Part shown: one piece after another, positions 23,041-34,012 of the stretch
Numbering within the stretch: position 1 is the stretch's first letter
How the letters are laid out: every line of letters begins with the position of its first letter
NCBI GenBank assembly: GCA_019426215.1
Contig: CM033405.1
Coordinates: forward strand, 28,612,199 to 28,676,198
From: Buddleja alternifolia
Taxonomy: Eukaryota; Streptophyta; Magnoliopsida; Lamiales; Scrophulariaceae
Direction of reading: 5' to 3'
DNA: 64,000 bases
Translations under genes and position numbers: made by a program
Notes under the pieces: model-generated
Database searches by the model: none
Seen by the model: only the letters and a program-made list of their open reading frames with translations
Told to the model about the DNA's origin: nothing

Positions 23041-24197
23041 AATCCTGCTAACGTGTACAAGGGTAGGGACGCTGTCTCGGTGACCTCCCCTTCTGACGAA
23101 ATAAACGGCTCTTCAATCTCCGTCTCCAAATTTTCGATCAGCTCCGTGTCTAAGGAGTCCCCGTCTTCCACCAATAATGCACGTAATTGCTTGTTCGGGC
23201 ACTCGTGTAGAGGATGGTATGGCTGTTTGCAACGGAAACACAACCCTTTGGCACGCAAATCCAATAATTCTTGCTGAGTTAATCTTCGAATTGGAGTGCG
23301 TGCAGTGGATTGGCCCGAGCCGGTGGATCGAGTTGGGCCACTTCTGTCAGGTGGTCGAGCAGTAGCCCCCGGAAGTGTCGAGAAAGAGCTGGCTGCACTT
23401 GTCGTGGTTGGCTTGCTAAAATTAACCGAGCGTGTGGGTGTAGACGAGAAGGAGCGAAACTGTCTCCCACCCGTTGAAATAGTGAGATCATCTTCGATGT
23501 CGCGGGCTAATTCCATGGCCGTCTCCAAATCGACGGGGCGCAACCATCGTAATTTGCTGCGAATGTCATACACCAAACCGTGCATGAAATAACCCTTGTA
23601 ATGGTCGTCGCTCAAACCCGGAACTTGATTTGCCAGTTGAACGAATAAGTTCACATAATCCTCCACCGATCCCGTTTGTCGTACATCCGACAACCGCTCA
23701 AATGGACTCCCCTTGTAACGATTATCAAACTTCACCATAAATGCTTGTGAAAATTCGGTCCATCCCATATTGGGTTTACGTTGACGAATCCACGTAAACC
23801 AGTGCAAGGCTCCTCCCTCCATAGCCACCATGGCCGCCGGCACCTTCTGCTCCGGGGAAGTTTGCTGGATTTCAAACTGTTGGTTAACGCGAGCCAGCCA
23901 ACCGAGTGGATCAGAGCCTTCAAAAGTAGGTAGTAGGATTGACGGAGGTGGCACGGAAACAGCTGCCACCGTCGCTGTAGCTGGACTTTCGGCAACGTGA
24001 GGGCTCTCTGGCATGGTAGATACAACTGGTTGTGGTGCAGCGGGTAGCGTGGCTTGAACCACCGTTGTCAGATTGGTGATTGCAGCCGTCAATTCAGCCA
24101 ATTGTTGCTTCATCATAACTTGATCGCCCAACACTTCATTCATGGTCCCCTCCAACTTGTCCATTCGCTGATCCGAGGATGAACGAGTATTCGTCAT
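23004..24197 (-). CDS. Chromovirus gag
   Basis: The start is taken at the Met beginning MTNTRSSSDQRMDKLEG (24197) rather than the earlier Met in the leader. Order: N-terminal coiled region, Pro/Ala-rich linker, retrotransposon gag core (LPTFEGSDPLGWLARVNQQF, QAFMVKFDN, EDYVNLFVQLANQVPGL), Ser/Thr-rich region, and one CCHC knuckle (CFRCKQPYHPLHEC). It is complete as a gag but out of frame with the protease. Confidence 0.88.
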   Translation of the reverse strand: MTNTRSSSDQRMDKLEGTMNEVLGDQVMMKQQLAELTAAITNLTTVVQATLPAAPQPVVSTMPESPHVAESPATATVAAVSVPPPSILLPTFEGSDPLGWLARVNQQFEIQQTSPEQKVPAAMVAMEGGALHWFTWIRQRKPNMGWTEFSQAFMVKFDNRYKGSPFERLSDVRQTGSVEDYVNLFVQLANQVPGLSDDHYKGYFMHGLVYDIRSKLRWLRPVDLETAMELARDIEDDLTISTGGRQFRSFSSTPTRSVNFSKPTTTSAASSFSTLPGATARPPDRSGPTRSTGSGQSTARTPIRRLTQQELLDLRAKGLCFRCKQPYHPLHECPNKQLRALLVEDGDSLDTELIENLETEIEEPFISSEGEVTETASLPLYTLAGFSSPAPYDYEHM

Positions 24198-24235
24198 TAT
24201 TCGCAGGGAAAAAGATCCGGCAGGTCGGACCAAAT

Positions 24236-24650
24236 TGTTAACACTTAATTCACAAATAACAAACACAAACTCAAGAACGAATTCTTGCTCAAGCTTAAAG
24301 CCGAATTTCTTAAGTATTTCTTCCTAATCCAAGAGAACTAATACAATGTATATATACTTGTTAGAAGCCACAACCCACTCACAAACACTCAGCACTCCCA
24401 AACCACTACTAAGCACTCATAACCCACTATTAAACACTCACAACCCACTAATAAGCACTCACAAACACTCAGCACTCACAAACCACTTATTAAGCACTTA
24501 CAACCCACTATTGAGCACTCACAAACCACTACACCACAAATGACTAATGAAGTAATAAATGACTAATTAATTACACCAAATCAGCTGGTGAATTTCTTCT
24601 TGCGCCTGGAGTAGACTCGAATCGGAGCTACATCATTTTGCTTCGTAACA
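24236..24650 (-). repeat. Chromovirus 5' LTR (415 bp)
   Basis: On the minus strand it begins TGTTACGAAGC and ends GTTAACA. The sequence just inside reads ATTTGGTCCGACCTGCC, which I could not match to a tRNA, so the primer site is unassigned. Next to the outer end is the target duplication CTAAC (24651-24655). Confidence 0.9.
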
Positions 24651-24655
24651 CTAAC

Positions 24656-24790
24656 CACCATATATAACAACCATTAGAGAGGCGGTTAACTACTAACAAA
24701 CTAACTTACTATAATTAGAAACTTAACTAACTTAACAGATTGATATAACAACTAATCAACCCTTTAAAACTTTAACACTCCCCTAAATTA
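24656..24790 (-). mobile_element. Interrupted copia LTR, right piece with polypurine tract (copy B)
   Basis: Continuation of 17883-17922 after the insertion. The LTR ends at 24777 and the purine tract follows at 24778-24789, identical to copy A. Confidence 0.6.
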
Positions 24791-24883
24791 AGCAGAATGA
24801 AAAGAGTAGCTGATGCTCACACATACATTATTTAAGTATAACTTGAACCCATAAATTGAAGCTTACTTTGAAACTCAAACATC

Positions 24884-27697
24884 TTACCACCCCAACATTT
24901 TGCCCACTCCCACTTCTATAAACTGGAAATAAGCTTGTCTCCAGCTCCTTTTAAAGATTAGAACTCCAATGACCCCCCAAAAACCTATAGCAACGCCACT
25001 TATTATAACTCCATAAAGATATATCTTTTCAGCTCGATCATCTTCACTTGTTGCTGCATGACTTTCGACATTTGGGGCTTCATCATCAATGCATTTTTTA
25101 TGCAGTAGAGCTCCACAGAGTTCAGGATTGCCATCGTATATTGAAGGGTCATCAAGAGTTTGGAGTTGGTTCCCCGTAGGAATTCGACCCGGCAAATTGT
25201 TGTGCGACAAATTCAAATGACTTAGAAAACTCAAATCCGACAAACTATCTGGAATTGTTCCAAATAAATTGTTGCTGGAAAGATCAAGAGATATCAATGA
25301 CCTTAAATCTCCTATCTTTGCAGGAATTTTCCCTTCCAAATGATTGTGGGACAGGTTGAGACCAATCAAGCCAGAAAGGTTAGTCAACTCCGAGGGAATT
25401 TCTCCAACTAGATTATTATTCGAAAGATCCAAGTTGACTACATATACTAATGACGCGGTGAACTCCTGTTCCACTCCTTTCATTACTTGCCCTAAATTCT
25501 CTCCAGACCATGTGCCGTTATCACTAATGTTTTTCATGACCATGCTTGAGAAATTGCCAATGCAGTGTGGAATATTTTCTGTCAACTTATTATGTGCGAA
25601 GTCCATTACTTGAAGTTGGGACAATTGACAAAAGTCGGAAGGAATCACGCCATAGAACTCATTGTTCCTTAGTATAAGAAATTTCAGATCAGTTAGGTAC
25701 TTTCCAATCCAATCTGGTAAATTTCCAGACAACTTATTTCCTCCAACATCCAAAAGATATAAACTTGTGCAATTCTTTAGACTATAGGGAAATTGGCCTG
25801 TGAGACTGTTGTTGTTCAAGTGTAACCATTGCAATGAGTAAGCTCCTCCAATGGAATTTGGAATAATTCCAGAGAGCATGTTGGATGACAATCTCATGAC
25901 ATTAAGATTTACAAAATTCTACCAACAGTCTGGAAGATTACCTGATAAATAGTTATTGGAGAGATCTAGAAATATCAATGCTTTCATTTTACATAATGAA
26001 TTAGGTATTGAACCATTGATGAAATTTTTAGCTAAACCAAAATACACTAGAAGAGGCATCATATGACCAATGTTTCTAGGAAGAGGATTTATCATGTTAT
26101 TCGATAGATCTAAGTATGTTATGCTGGAAGAAAGCTTCGGTATTGGTCCCTCGATAGAGTTTTTAGATAGATATAATGTGGTCATATTTATGTACTGAAG
26201 CCAACTCGGTAAAGTTCCTGAAATGCCACAGTTGGATAAATCCATGCTAATGAGAGCTTTTTGGTTCTGAAGCCATTGTGGGAATTGACCTCCAATTTTG
26301 CAAGATTGTAGACTAAGTTTTTCTAGTTGAAAAGGAGGCACCCAATCTAATCCCACTTTGTATTTGAACAAATTAGAGCCTGCCCAAAGGACCTTTAACT
26401 TTGAGAGGTTTGCAAATTGTGCCTCAAGAAGTGTATCATTGAAAAAATTAAAAGAAATATCAATGCTCTCAAGATTTGATAGTTGTCCTAAAGACATTAA
26501 AATTTCCCCGCTTAGTTGATTATAACCAATATTCAACTCTGTTAAGGACGACAATTTCCCAAAAGACCAAGGAATAGAACCATTAAATGTATTATGTGAA
26601 AGATCGAGATACTTTAATCGCTTTAACTCACCCACCTCTTCTGGCAAGTTACCAACAAATTTATTATTGGACAAGCTTAGTGTCTCCAGTTTGTCAATCC
26701 AGCATTCGGATAAGTTTTTTAAGAGTCCCGAGACCTTCCCATAAAATTGATTATTGTCTAGATACAATGATTTCAAGTGGCATTTATCACGAAGAAATTC
26801 AGAGATCCAATCTACGTTGTGGTGAAGCAAGTTGTTACCAAGGTAGATATCGACGAGGTTCCTTAAGCTAAGGCGACGAGGGTCAGAAGCATTATATCGG
26901 TTGCCTGAGAGATGAAGGACTGTTAGTGAAGTAATATTTTGAAGAAAGCAAGGAAATTCTCCTTCAAATGAGTTCCAACTGAGATCCAAGTACTTGATAC
27001 GAGTAATTAGTGTAGAATTTACACAAGTATGGGCCAAATTTGTATTATCAAGACTACTACCTGATAGGCTTAACCATGATAAGGTAGGAAGCATGTTGAG
27101 TACCTTAACTAAATTTTTTATTTGACTGAGGTCGATATAACTCAAATCAAGATTCTCTAGCGACGTAAGATTAGAAGCCCACATGAGATCATTGGCTATC
27201 AAACCTGGCCCAGTGAGGTCAAGTGTATGCAAGTTTGGAAGGTTGCCAAGATCGCGTGGAACAACACCACCGAAGCTTGCAGTAGAGAGATTAAGGTACT
27301 GCAGATGCTTCATCGAACCAAGAAACGCAGGAATTGGGCTGAGCTTAAAGTCGTTATAACTCAAGTCCAAGTAACTCAAATACTTCAATTCCAACAGGGA
27401 CGAATCAAGTTTGTTACCTTGTAGGAGCATATTAGGAGTGTATGGGTTGTTATTTCTGAGATCAAGCCCGCTAACATGTCCCGTAGTTTTGTCACACTTA
27501 ACGCCATCCCATGCGCAACAATCTTTGTGATCGTCCCATGATGACAATCTCTTGGAAGGATCTAAAAGGCTCGCTTTGAACTTCAAGAGAGCTTTCTTCT
27601 CCCTTGGCGTGCAATCGAAACTCGAGTCTCCTCCACAACAGCAAATTGCAAACTCCATCGTTAACAAGATCATGAAAAGAAAAGTTGGAGAAACCAT
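24884..27697 (-). pseudogene. LRR receptor-like protein (EIX/Cf type), full length with one internal stop
   Basis: An intronless gene of 938 codons. The start is chosen at 27697 because MVSPTFLFMILLTMEF is a good signal peptide, while the longer frame to 27757 adds 20 non-conserved residues. Domains in order: signal peptide (1-~23), Cys-pair N-cap (C29, C60-C61, C68), about 30 extracellular LRRs with N-glycosylation sites, an acidic spacer, a transmembrane helix (~890-912) and a short tail. There is no kinase, so signalling would need a SOBIR1/BAK1-type partner, as for other RLPs. A single TAG at 25919-25921 (codon 593, GAG in copy A) splits it into 592 and 344 residues; everything else is open. 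It may be a recent pseudogene, or it may give a secreted truncated receptor. Confidence 0.9.
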
Positions 27698-27931
27698 CTT
27701 TATTCCCAATTTATAGTATATATAGTTAGTTTCTGAAGGAGTGAAAACAAGTATCAAAATGAGTAGTATATATAGTTAATATATAAACCACAATCCAAAG
27801 GAAACAGCTATAAATAATTAGTGGTAATTTTTCACATGTATATCTTAATGGTAGAATCAAGTCAACCAATCAATAAATTCCACACTTGACTTGACTTGAT
27901 TTGACTAATGACTTTAACAAAGAGTTCACAG
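27698..27931 (-). promoter_or_regulatory. RLP copy B promoter/5' leader
   Basis: Two CTATATATACTA blocks lie about 25-40 and about 75-90 bases upstream of the ATG. They look like TATA elements or direct repeats of one. The whole stretch is duplicated in inverted orientation at 18026-18259. Confidence 0.45.
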
Positions 27932-28127
27932 TCTTCGTTCGACCCAAAGTATACTCCATCTAGAAATAGGAATAGTCTTATTTTAAGAGATTTAATTTAT
28001 CAAAGAAAAAGGAAAAAATATTTTCGTATGGATGAGTATTTCTTTGTAATAAAAGAACAAAAAACATTATACTTATATAATCATGTAACTAATCTACCAT
28101 ATATATACTAATATTCTTTTATTTCAA

Positions 28128-28830
28128 CTAGTAAATAACATGTGCGTTGCACGTGAACCAATATGATCTCATTAAAAAATTTATGCATAAATATTGTTCA
28201 ATTTGGTAACAATATTTATTTAAAACTTAGATAATAATTTAATCAAATTCAATAAATTATAATTATTTTTTTAAAAATTATTGCTTAATATGAAAGTCCG
28301 AATTAATACAAAAATTAACTAAGTTTAAAATTAAAACCTAAATTATAATATAAATAAATAATTTTATTTGTAAATTCATGCTTCATATGTTCATTCTTTT
28401 GTTTATTTTTGATTAACTGAATGCTCTTTTATTTTGTTCTTCTCATGGAGTTCTTTGGTACTTATTTGCAATTATCTCTTTAAATAACATGTGCGTTGCA
28501 CGTGAACCAATATGATCTCGTTAAAAAATTTATGTATAAATATTGTTCAATTTGGTAACATTATATATTTAAAACTTAGATGATAATTTAATCGAATTCA
28601 ATAAATAATAATAATTTTTTTAAATGTTGCTTAACATGAAAGTCCGAATTAATACATAAATTAACTAAGTTTAAAATTAAAACCTAAATAATAATATAAA
28701 TAAATAATTTGATTTGTAAATTCATGCTTCATATGTTATTTCTTTTGTTTATTTTTGATTAACCGAGTGCTCTTTTTTTTTGTTCTTCTCATGGAGTTCT
28801 TTGGTACATATTTGCAATTATCTCTTTATT
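28128..28830 (-). repeat. Helitron-like 3' end, ~350-bp tandem direct repeat
   Basis: Two copies of a ~350-bp AT-rich unit start at about 28130 and about 28481, each opening with AACATGTGCGTTGCACGTG. Read on the minus strand, the left edge is a short hairpin (GTGC-AAC-GCAC core) followed by TTATTTA, CTAG and then T. That is the Helitron 3' terminus pattern (hairpin, short spacer, CTRR, T flank). No 5' TC end or Rep/helicase gene was found, so it would be non-autonomous. Confidence 0.4.
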
Positions 28831-28832
28831 AA

Positions 28833-29096
28833 GAGGGTGTTTGGCTAAGCTTATCCAAAACATATTATAAGATGTTTTAGGAATTTATAAGATGTAACAT
28901 CTTATAAGATGTTTAAAAAAAGTTGAGGTTAAGTTACTTTTTTTAAAACAGCTTATAAGATCCAAACATCTTATTTTTTGATCTTATAAGCTGTTTTTTT
29001 TTTAAAATTACCAAACAAATTTATAGAGCTTATAAGCTCTAAAGCATATTATAAGATGTTTAGAGAAGTTTATAAGCTTAGCCAAACACTCTCTAA
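28833..29096. mobile_element. MITE with ~23-bp terminal inverted repeats
   Basis: The left end GGTGTTTGGCTAAGCTTAT and the right end ATAAGCTTAGCCAAACAC are inverted repeats, extended by AGAG/CTCT. The interior is full of CTTATAAGAT words in both orientations, so the whole 264 bp could fold. The GTGTTTGG end resembles hAT-like plant MITEs. A clean target duplication was not identified. Confidence 0.7.
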
Positions 29097-29949
29097 GACT
29101 AAAAAATGGATATATGTGTAATCTTTTTCCTTCTTTTGTTTCACTTTTTCTATTTTTTACTTCTCTATTTTCTGAATCAAATGTAGCATGTTTGATCTCA
29201 AGATCATTTGTGTTCCCATTTTGAACCTCAATTAGATTATTCGCAAAATCATAATAGGCTGGCGTAGATAAAACTTTTTTTTTTGCTTGCTTTCCCTTCT
29301 GTTGAGTGTATATATCTTTTTCATTTATAAAATTATATTTTATTAAAAAAAATGTAGAAGATCAAGTAAAAAAAAAACACGTATGTTGCACATACATGCT
29401 AATGCGCAATAAGAAAACTAATAATAGCATGCTGGTAAATATCTTTTTTATTTCTTAACGTGATTATTGTTATCATCGTATTTTCGATTCTACTCCTAAC
29501 ATTTTACCCTAGACAAAACGCTTGTCAGATTATAAATAAATATTCTCTTACTAACACCGATTATTAATTTAGTTTCATAAATATATTAGCTAAAATATAA
29601 GATTTCTGAGATCATTGTAAAATTATAATTAATTGAATTAAAGTATTTGACTAAAATAAAAATGAGAAAACATCGATTAGTACAAATTTTTGAAAAATTA
29701 TATAAAAAAACTAAATTATTGAACATTAAAAAAATGTAAAATCATAGTTCACTAAGTAAATTTTTACTAAATAAATGATAAATACTTTAAGCTTGTATAA
29801 ACTTCATTGTTTTTTGATGACTCGTAATATTGTTTCTTAACGTTGCTTCATAGATTTTTTTTTTTTCATTGAACACTACTTACCTATCCCTTCATTCAAT
29901 ATATGATAAGAATTTGTCTCTTTTGTTATAACTCGTGACATGTCTGCAA
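29097..29949. other. AT-rich spacer
   Basis: No gene was seen. Near 29378 a GTATGTTGCACATAC motif resembles the hairpin at 28140 and could mark the other edge of the same dispersed repeat. Confidence 0.4.
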
Positions 29950-30960
29950 TTTGGCATAATAATTTTACAGAAAATAATAAATTGTGGAAATATTGAAACC
30001 CTCATTTAAAAACTAGTTCTTACCTAAAAACGCTGAAATTTTTGCCACCAAAGAGAAAGCTTGTAGCGGCACTGGCAAAGTGCAAATAGGAATGCATCCC
30101 AATTGCCTATATAATTCTTCTTCCATCATCACAATTCAGCAGTCACACATCACCTTTACATTTTTTGAATTTTTCCCACAAGAAAAAGAAGGAAAAGACT
30201 AAGAAGAGAGAGAAATGGCGACTCAGAGGCAAAGATTGGCCAGAAAAAGTTGTACTTAAGCCAAAATTCCACAGTTGACTCAAAAGGAATGCTTTGGCGT
30301 TGACTTCAGTCTTCCATCACACCAAAGGTTACTCCATGAATTAGAATTATGACTCTTATTTCAGAAAATTTACTTTTGACCATGGCCCTGACCGACTTTG
30401 CAACACTTTCTTTCCTGTTATATCCGTGGGGTTGCCAATACTTCCATAATGACTTTTCGCTTGGACTTTAATTTTGGTCTTTGACTTATCATCAAGAATT
30501 ATTCATTTCAGGATTCAAGTATTTTTTTTTATGATGAAATAATCTATTGTTTTTAAAATTGAAGATACTTTTACTTTTAATTTGTTATTATGAATAGTGT
30601 ATTGAATTTTTTTAGGAAAAATTCACTAAAACCCCTTAAAATAAAATTTTAAATCCAAAATAACCCATCACAATATTTTTCAATACGAAAAACTCATTCC
30701 GCCACTTCTAATTTTCCATTTATGCTTGCTTAAAAACTATACACTTATTTTTTAATTCATTTTAATTATTTCCCACTTATAATCACTATCTATCAGCAAA
30801 GGTGTCCATGAAAACTCCTTTAATGTCTTCATGATTTATAGTTAGCTTAAACACTCCTTTAATGCCTTAATGATTTATGCTTAGCTAAATTTTGATTCTT
30901 GTCCTCAAATAGCTTTCCATTTAATCATTTAACCACTCGTCATTTCTCCATTCAATCACT
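29950..30960. repeat. Partial, older copy C of the duplicated unit
   Basis: 29950-30340 resembles 14880-15085, and 30470-30960 resembles about 410-880 and 15560-16030, with many substitutions and indels. It lacks the glucosyltransferase exons themselves. 27946-28090 also resembles 15060-15190. Copy C is clearly more diverged than A is from B. Confidence 0.75.
30108..30260 (+). other. TATA element and 5' end of a lost gene
   Basis: GCCTATATAATTC (TATA near 30110) is followed about 100 bases later by AGAGAGAAATGGCG, a good plant start context (ATG at 30215), opening MATQRQRLARKSCT before a stop. This block is inside copy C and absent from copy B. It may be the first exon of a truncated gene. 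Identity unknown. Confidence 0.3.
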
Positions 30961-31356
30961 TCACACTTTTTCCTAATTAATTATAAAATTCAGTTATCAA
31001 ACTCATTCTCTTTCTTACTTCAACCTCTCTTTTTCCGTATCATCATTATATTCATAACTATTTCAATCATTTCATATATCAAATCATAATAAAAATCTAC
31101 TTTATATCACATCTACACAATTTTCAACCAATTCTTATGAACACATCTAAACAAACCTAAAAAATCAATATTTTCACATGAATTTCTATAATACACATTT
31201 TTCAAAAAAAATTTAAAATTTGATTTAAAAAACACAATCATACATAGCCTTAACAACTTGGTTGAGTTGATTTTTTTTTTTGTTTTGTTTTGTTTACTAA
31301 AATTAGAGAATGTGAAAATAAATAAATAAATTGAGATTTGAGCCATGATAAACACT
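30961..31356. other. AT-rich spacer
   Basis: Low-complexity A/T runs with short meaningless frames. Nothing else was seen. Confidence 0.5.
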
Positions 31357-32125
31357 GTTTATACCAAAAATAAACATGGATTTTTATGAATTATGGAAAA
31401 CCTAAACATCCATAATTAGATGAGTGAGCCGGACAAAGAAGACTTGGGCTGACCATTTAAATAATCAGCTAAGATATAGGGTCCAATAAATATCTTGCCA
31501 AACTACAATCAAAAAGCCCAGAAGAATCTCAAGCCCAGTGAAGAGCTCGAAGCACCGCCCAAACTATTGGGCCCACTATATTTCACTAAAGGAAAACGTT
31601 GAAGCTGAATAAGAAGCCCGCCAACACAAAATATTTGAAAGAGGAGTTAGAGCAGTTCGCGACGGTTGAAGACGTGGATACACAGGGCTGGCATAAAAAG
31701 GGGAAGAAACAACCGAGAAAAAGGCATCAAATCAAAGAGCAACTTATTTTTCTCTTATCGTAGGAGTAGATTGTAGCATAATTTAGGAGTAGCCGTAATG
31801 TAATTTAGTATTAGACTCGATGGAATTTGCGTTTTCAAGGCTTGTATCGACATTCGATTGCCTGTAATTTTTCTGAATTGAAGACTTTCATGGAGGTGTA
31901 AATTATCGTTTATTCAGATTTAAGTATCGAATAGATAGTTTATGCACTGGACTTGAGTTTTCAATCGTCCCTTTTGAATTCGAACATATTAAAGTATGGA
32001 AAAGAGATAGATTCTCACGTAGGTATAAGATTATCTTTTGTCAGATTTAAGTATCTGAGAGATAATTTTTATCTGGACTTGAATCTTATCTTTCATCTTA
32101 TTATTGGCATATGCGATCTCGAAAA
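31357..32125 (+). repeat. Left LTR of the mobile-domain element
   Basis: It starts TGTTTATACC. The 3' part holds two degenerate ~130-bp internal repeats (TTCAGATTTAAGTAT- and GTCAGATTTAAGTAT-centred). The 3' end is uncertain by some tens of bases. Confidence 0.65.
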
Positions 32126-32158
32126 CAGATATACGCTTAAAATAGATACCCATGAATT

Positions 32159-33584
32159 TTACCTGAGGATTGTAAACCTCAACGCCAGGAATGTGGTCAG
32201 CATAAAGGAGATCTCGGGCAGACAATACAGCCTTCCAATACGGATGATGATCCACATCAGGATCAAGGGAATCAATCGAGAGCATCCAACCAGGAAGGGC
32301 GGTGTGTGACCAATGAGTTCGAGCCTGGTCATAACGGGTTTCAAAGAAAGGACACCACGTAGCAACATAATGAGGATTGTAAAGGCGGCTAAAGTCACCA
32401 GATAGGAAGCCTTCTCGAGGGGAATCAATAGATTGATGCAGGCTTCCCCATAACATACCCAGTTCGAGATGGGCTCTAAGTGAAGGTTCAAAGATTTCTT
32501 CGAGCGTTTTTTAGCATACTTCCGAATAAGATTGTCGAATGACTTGACCGATCGAATACTCAACAAGTCAGGATAATAAAGAAATGACCAGAAGGTAAGT
32601 AACCAAAGCGGCCCTACCAACTTGTTGGTATTCGAAGGATCCCGGTGAAGGTTATACATCATTCGATAAAAATGGGCCAATATAAACGATGCCAAGTCAA
32701 TGGGACCCATCGTGACAGCAACATTGGCCGCCAAATTTATAAAAACTTTGTTCACTACACAGCCAGCGTTCATAAACAAGCGGCAAAACACGAACTTTAA
32801 AAACAACACTTCTTCGAAAGGGGTAGGGAGGTCCCTGCTAGTGGTAAAATGTTTGACTAAAGCTGTATAGGCGATATTCGCGCCATTATTCTTACCATGA
32901 TGCTTCAGCCAGGTCTCGGTTGACGTTAGCAAAGCCCGAGCATTAGAAAGAGGTTCTCCGGTCGGAAGAGCCATACCTGTGGGGGAAAGGCCAGTGATCA
33001 GAGAGATATCTTCCAAAGTAATTGTTTGAAAACCCCGAGGCAACACAAAGCAATTATATGAAGGGTGCTAAGCATACGCCAAGGCATCAGTGGCCACTTG
33101 TTCGAAGGGAATGGCCTGATAGCAAGCAATTCGAATAAGCCCTAGGAGTCGATTTCCTTCCCACTTATTGTGGAAATTATCTAACCTCTCGAACCAGGGA
33201 TAGGCATCAACATCTCCTATCCAGCCGTTGGTTGGTTTGGTTCTGCTCATCCAACCAAACTTAGCTTCGATTATCTTGAAATAAAGGGGCCGAACCCTCC
33301 AAAGCGGGCCAAGTGCCCAATAAATTGGGACTGCCAGCAGTAGGCGATTCAAACGCATCTGCTCAAAATCGAGGACCAAGACCCACGTGATCAATCGATT
33401 GTCCTCAACGGTCGAAAACCCATGGTGGAATATAATGAAAAGAACTGAGAGGAGAGATCTTTATATCACTGTAATAGGTGTCGAAATCCCTAATGACTTG
33501 ATACAAATCTTGAGCATCTTCACAAGCCAACACAACCAGGTTAGGAACTAATCGAAAAAGATCATGGATGCTTGACATAGCCAT
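32159..33584 (-). pseudogene. Plant mobile domain (aminotransferase-like PMD) protein, broken
   Basis: Plant mobile domain proteins occur both as host silencing factors (MAIN/MAIL) and inside transposons. The start is taken at the Met MAMSSIHDLF (33584). The path continues through FGWMSRTKPTNG and then LPRGFQTITLEDISLITGL, the typical PMD motif, and NNGANIAYTALVKHF. It ends with PYWKAVLSARDLLYADHIPG and VEVYNPQ, where PMD proteins normally continue into a conserved RQFG-like word. Here it runs into LTR sequence at about 32160 instead. Breaks: a frame shift near 33395-33405, a TAG at 33068-33070 where Trp is likely, and a shift near 32456. It lies antisense to the element. Confidence 0.75.
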
Positions 33585-34012
33585 GAATCTCGAAGATGAA
33601 GTTGAAAGGAGGACGAAGAAGATAAAATCTTCTAAAAAAGATAGAAAGAGAGAGAATAAACTGGCAAATGGATTTGAAGGTTTGAAAACTTCGAAAATAA
33701 AGGGGAGAAAGTGAAAGTAACGGCGGCGTACCGAGAAGCAAAGGGTATTTATAGGATATAGGCGTCTAATCCGACAAGACACCTCTGTTCATATGTTCTC
33801 CTAGTATCTTTACCCGCTAAAAGAACGCAGAGGGATATTTATCAGAAGAAACGTGTCTGATCACGTAAAAATATGTGGAATGCGAAGAAACACGAAGAAG
33901 ATGAATAGAAGAAATTTTTTATGATGAAGCGATACAATGTTCCATCGGCGACAAATGATGCATGTTTTAATATATATGCGCATGAAACGCTCATATATAT
34001 TAGGGGGGCATT

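Larger units (their letters stand above)
17923..24650 (-). mobile_element. Chromovirus (Ty3/gypsy) with a mosaic insertion in its 3' LTR
   Basis: The whole 6.7-kb segment lies between two copies of CTAAC and has TG...CA outer ends, as expected for an LTR retrotransposon integration. On the minus strand the order is 5' LTR (24650-24236), gag, protease, RT/RNase H, integrase with chromodomain, polypurine tract (AAGGGGAAGGCA next to 19680) and 3' LTR (19679-19285). The last ~20 bases of the 3' LTR are missing and replaced by a 1.36-kb patch (17923-19284) of SINE-like and RLP-derived DNA. Where the LTRs align (~395 bp) I see one difference, so insertion was recent. It is inserted only in copy B of the duplicated unit. 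Confidence 0.92.

Noticed and set aside
27698..30214. A 5' LTR upstream of the RLP gene that would make the gene cargo of the copia element ending at its 3' side
   Set aside because: No TGTACAGAATG/TGTTAAAG LTR copy was found upstream of the gene in either copy.
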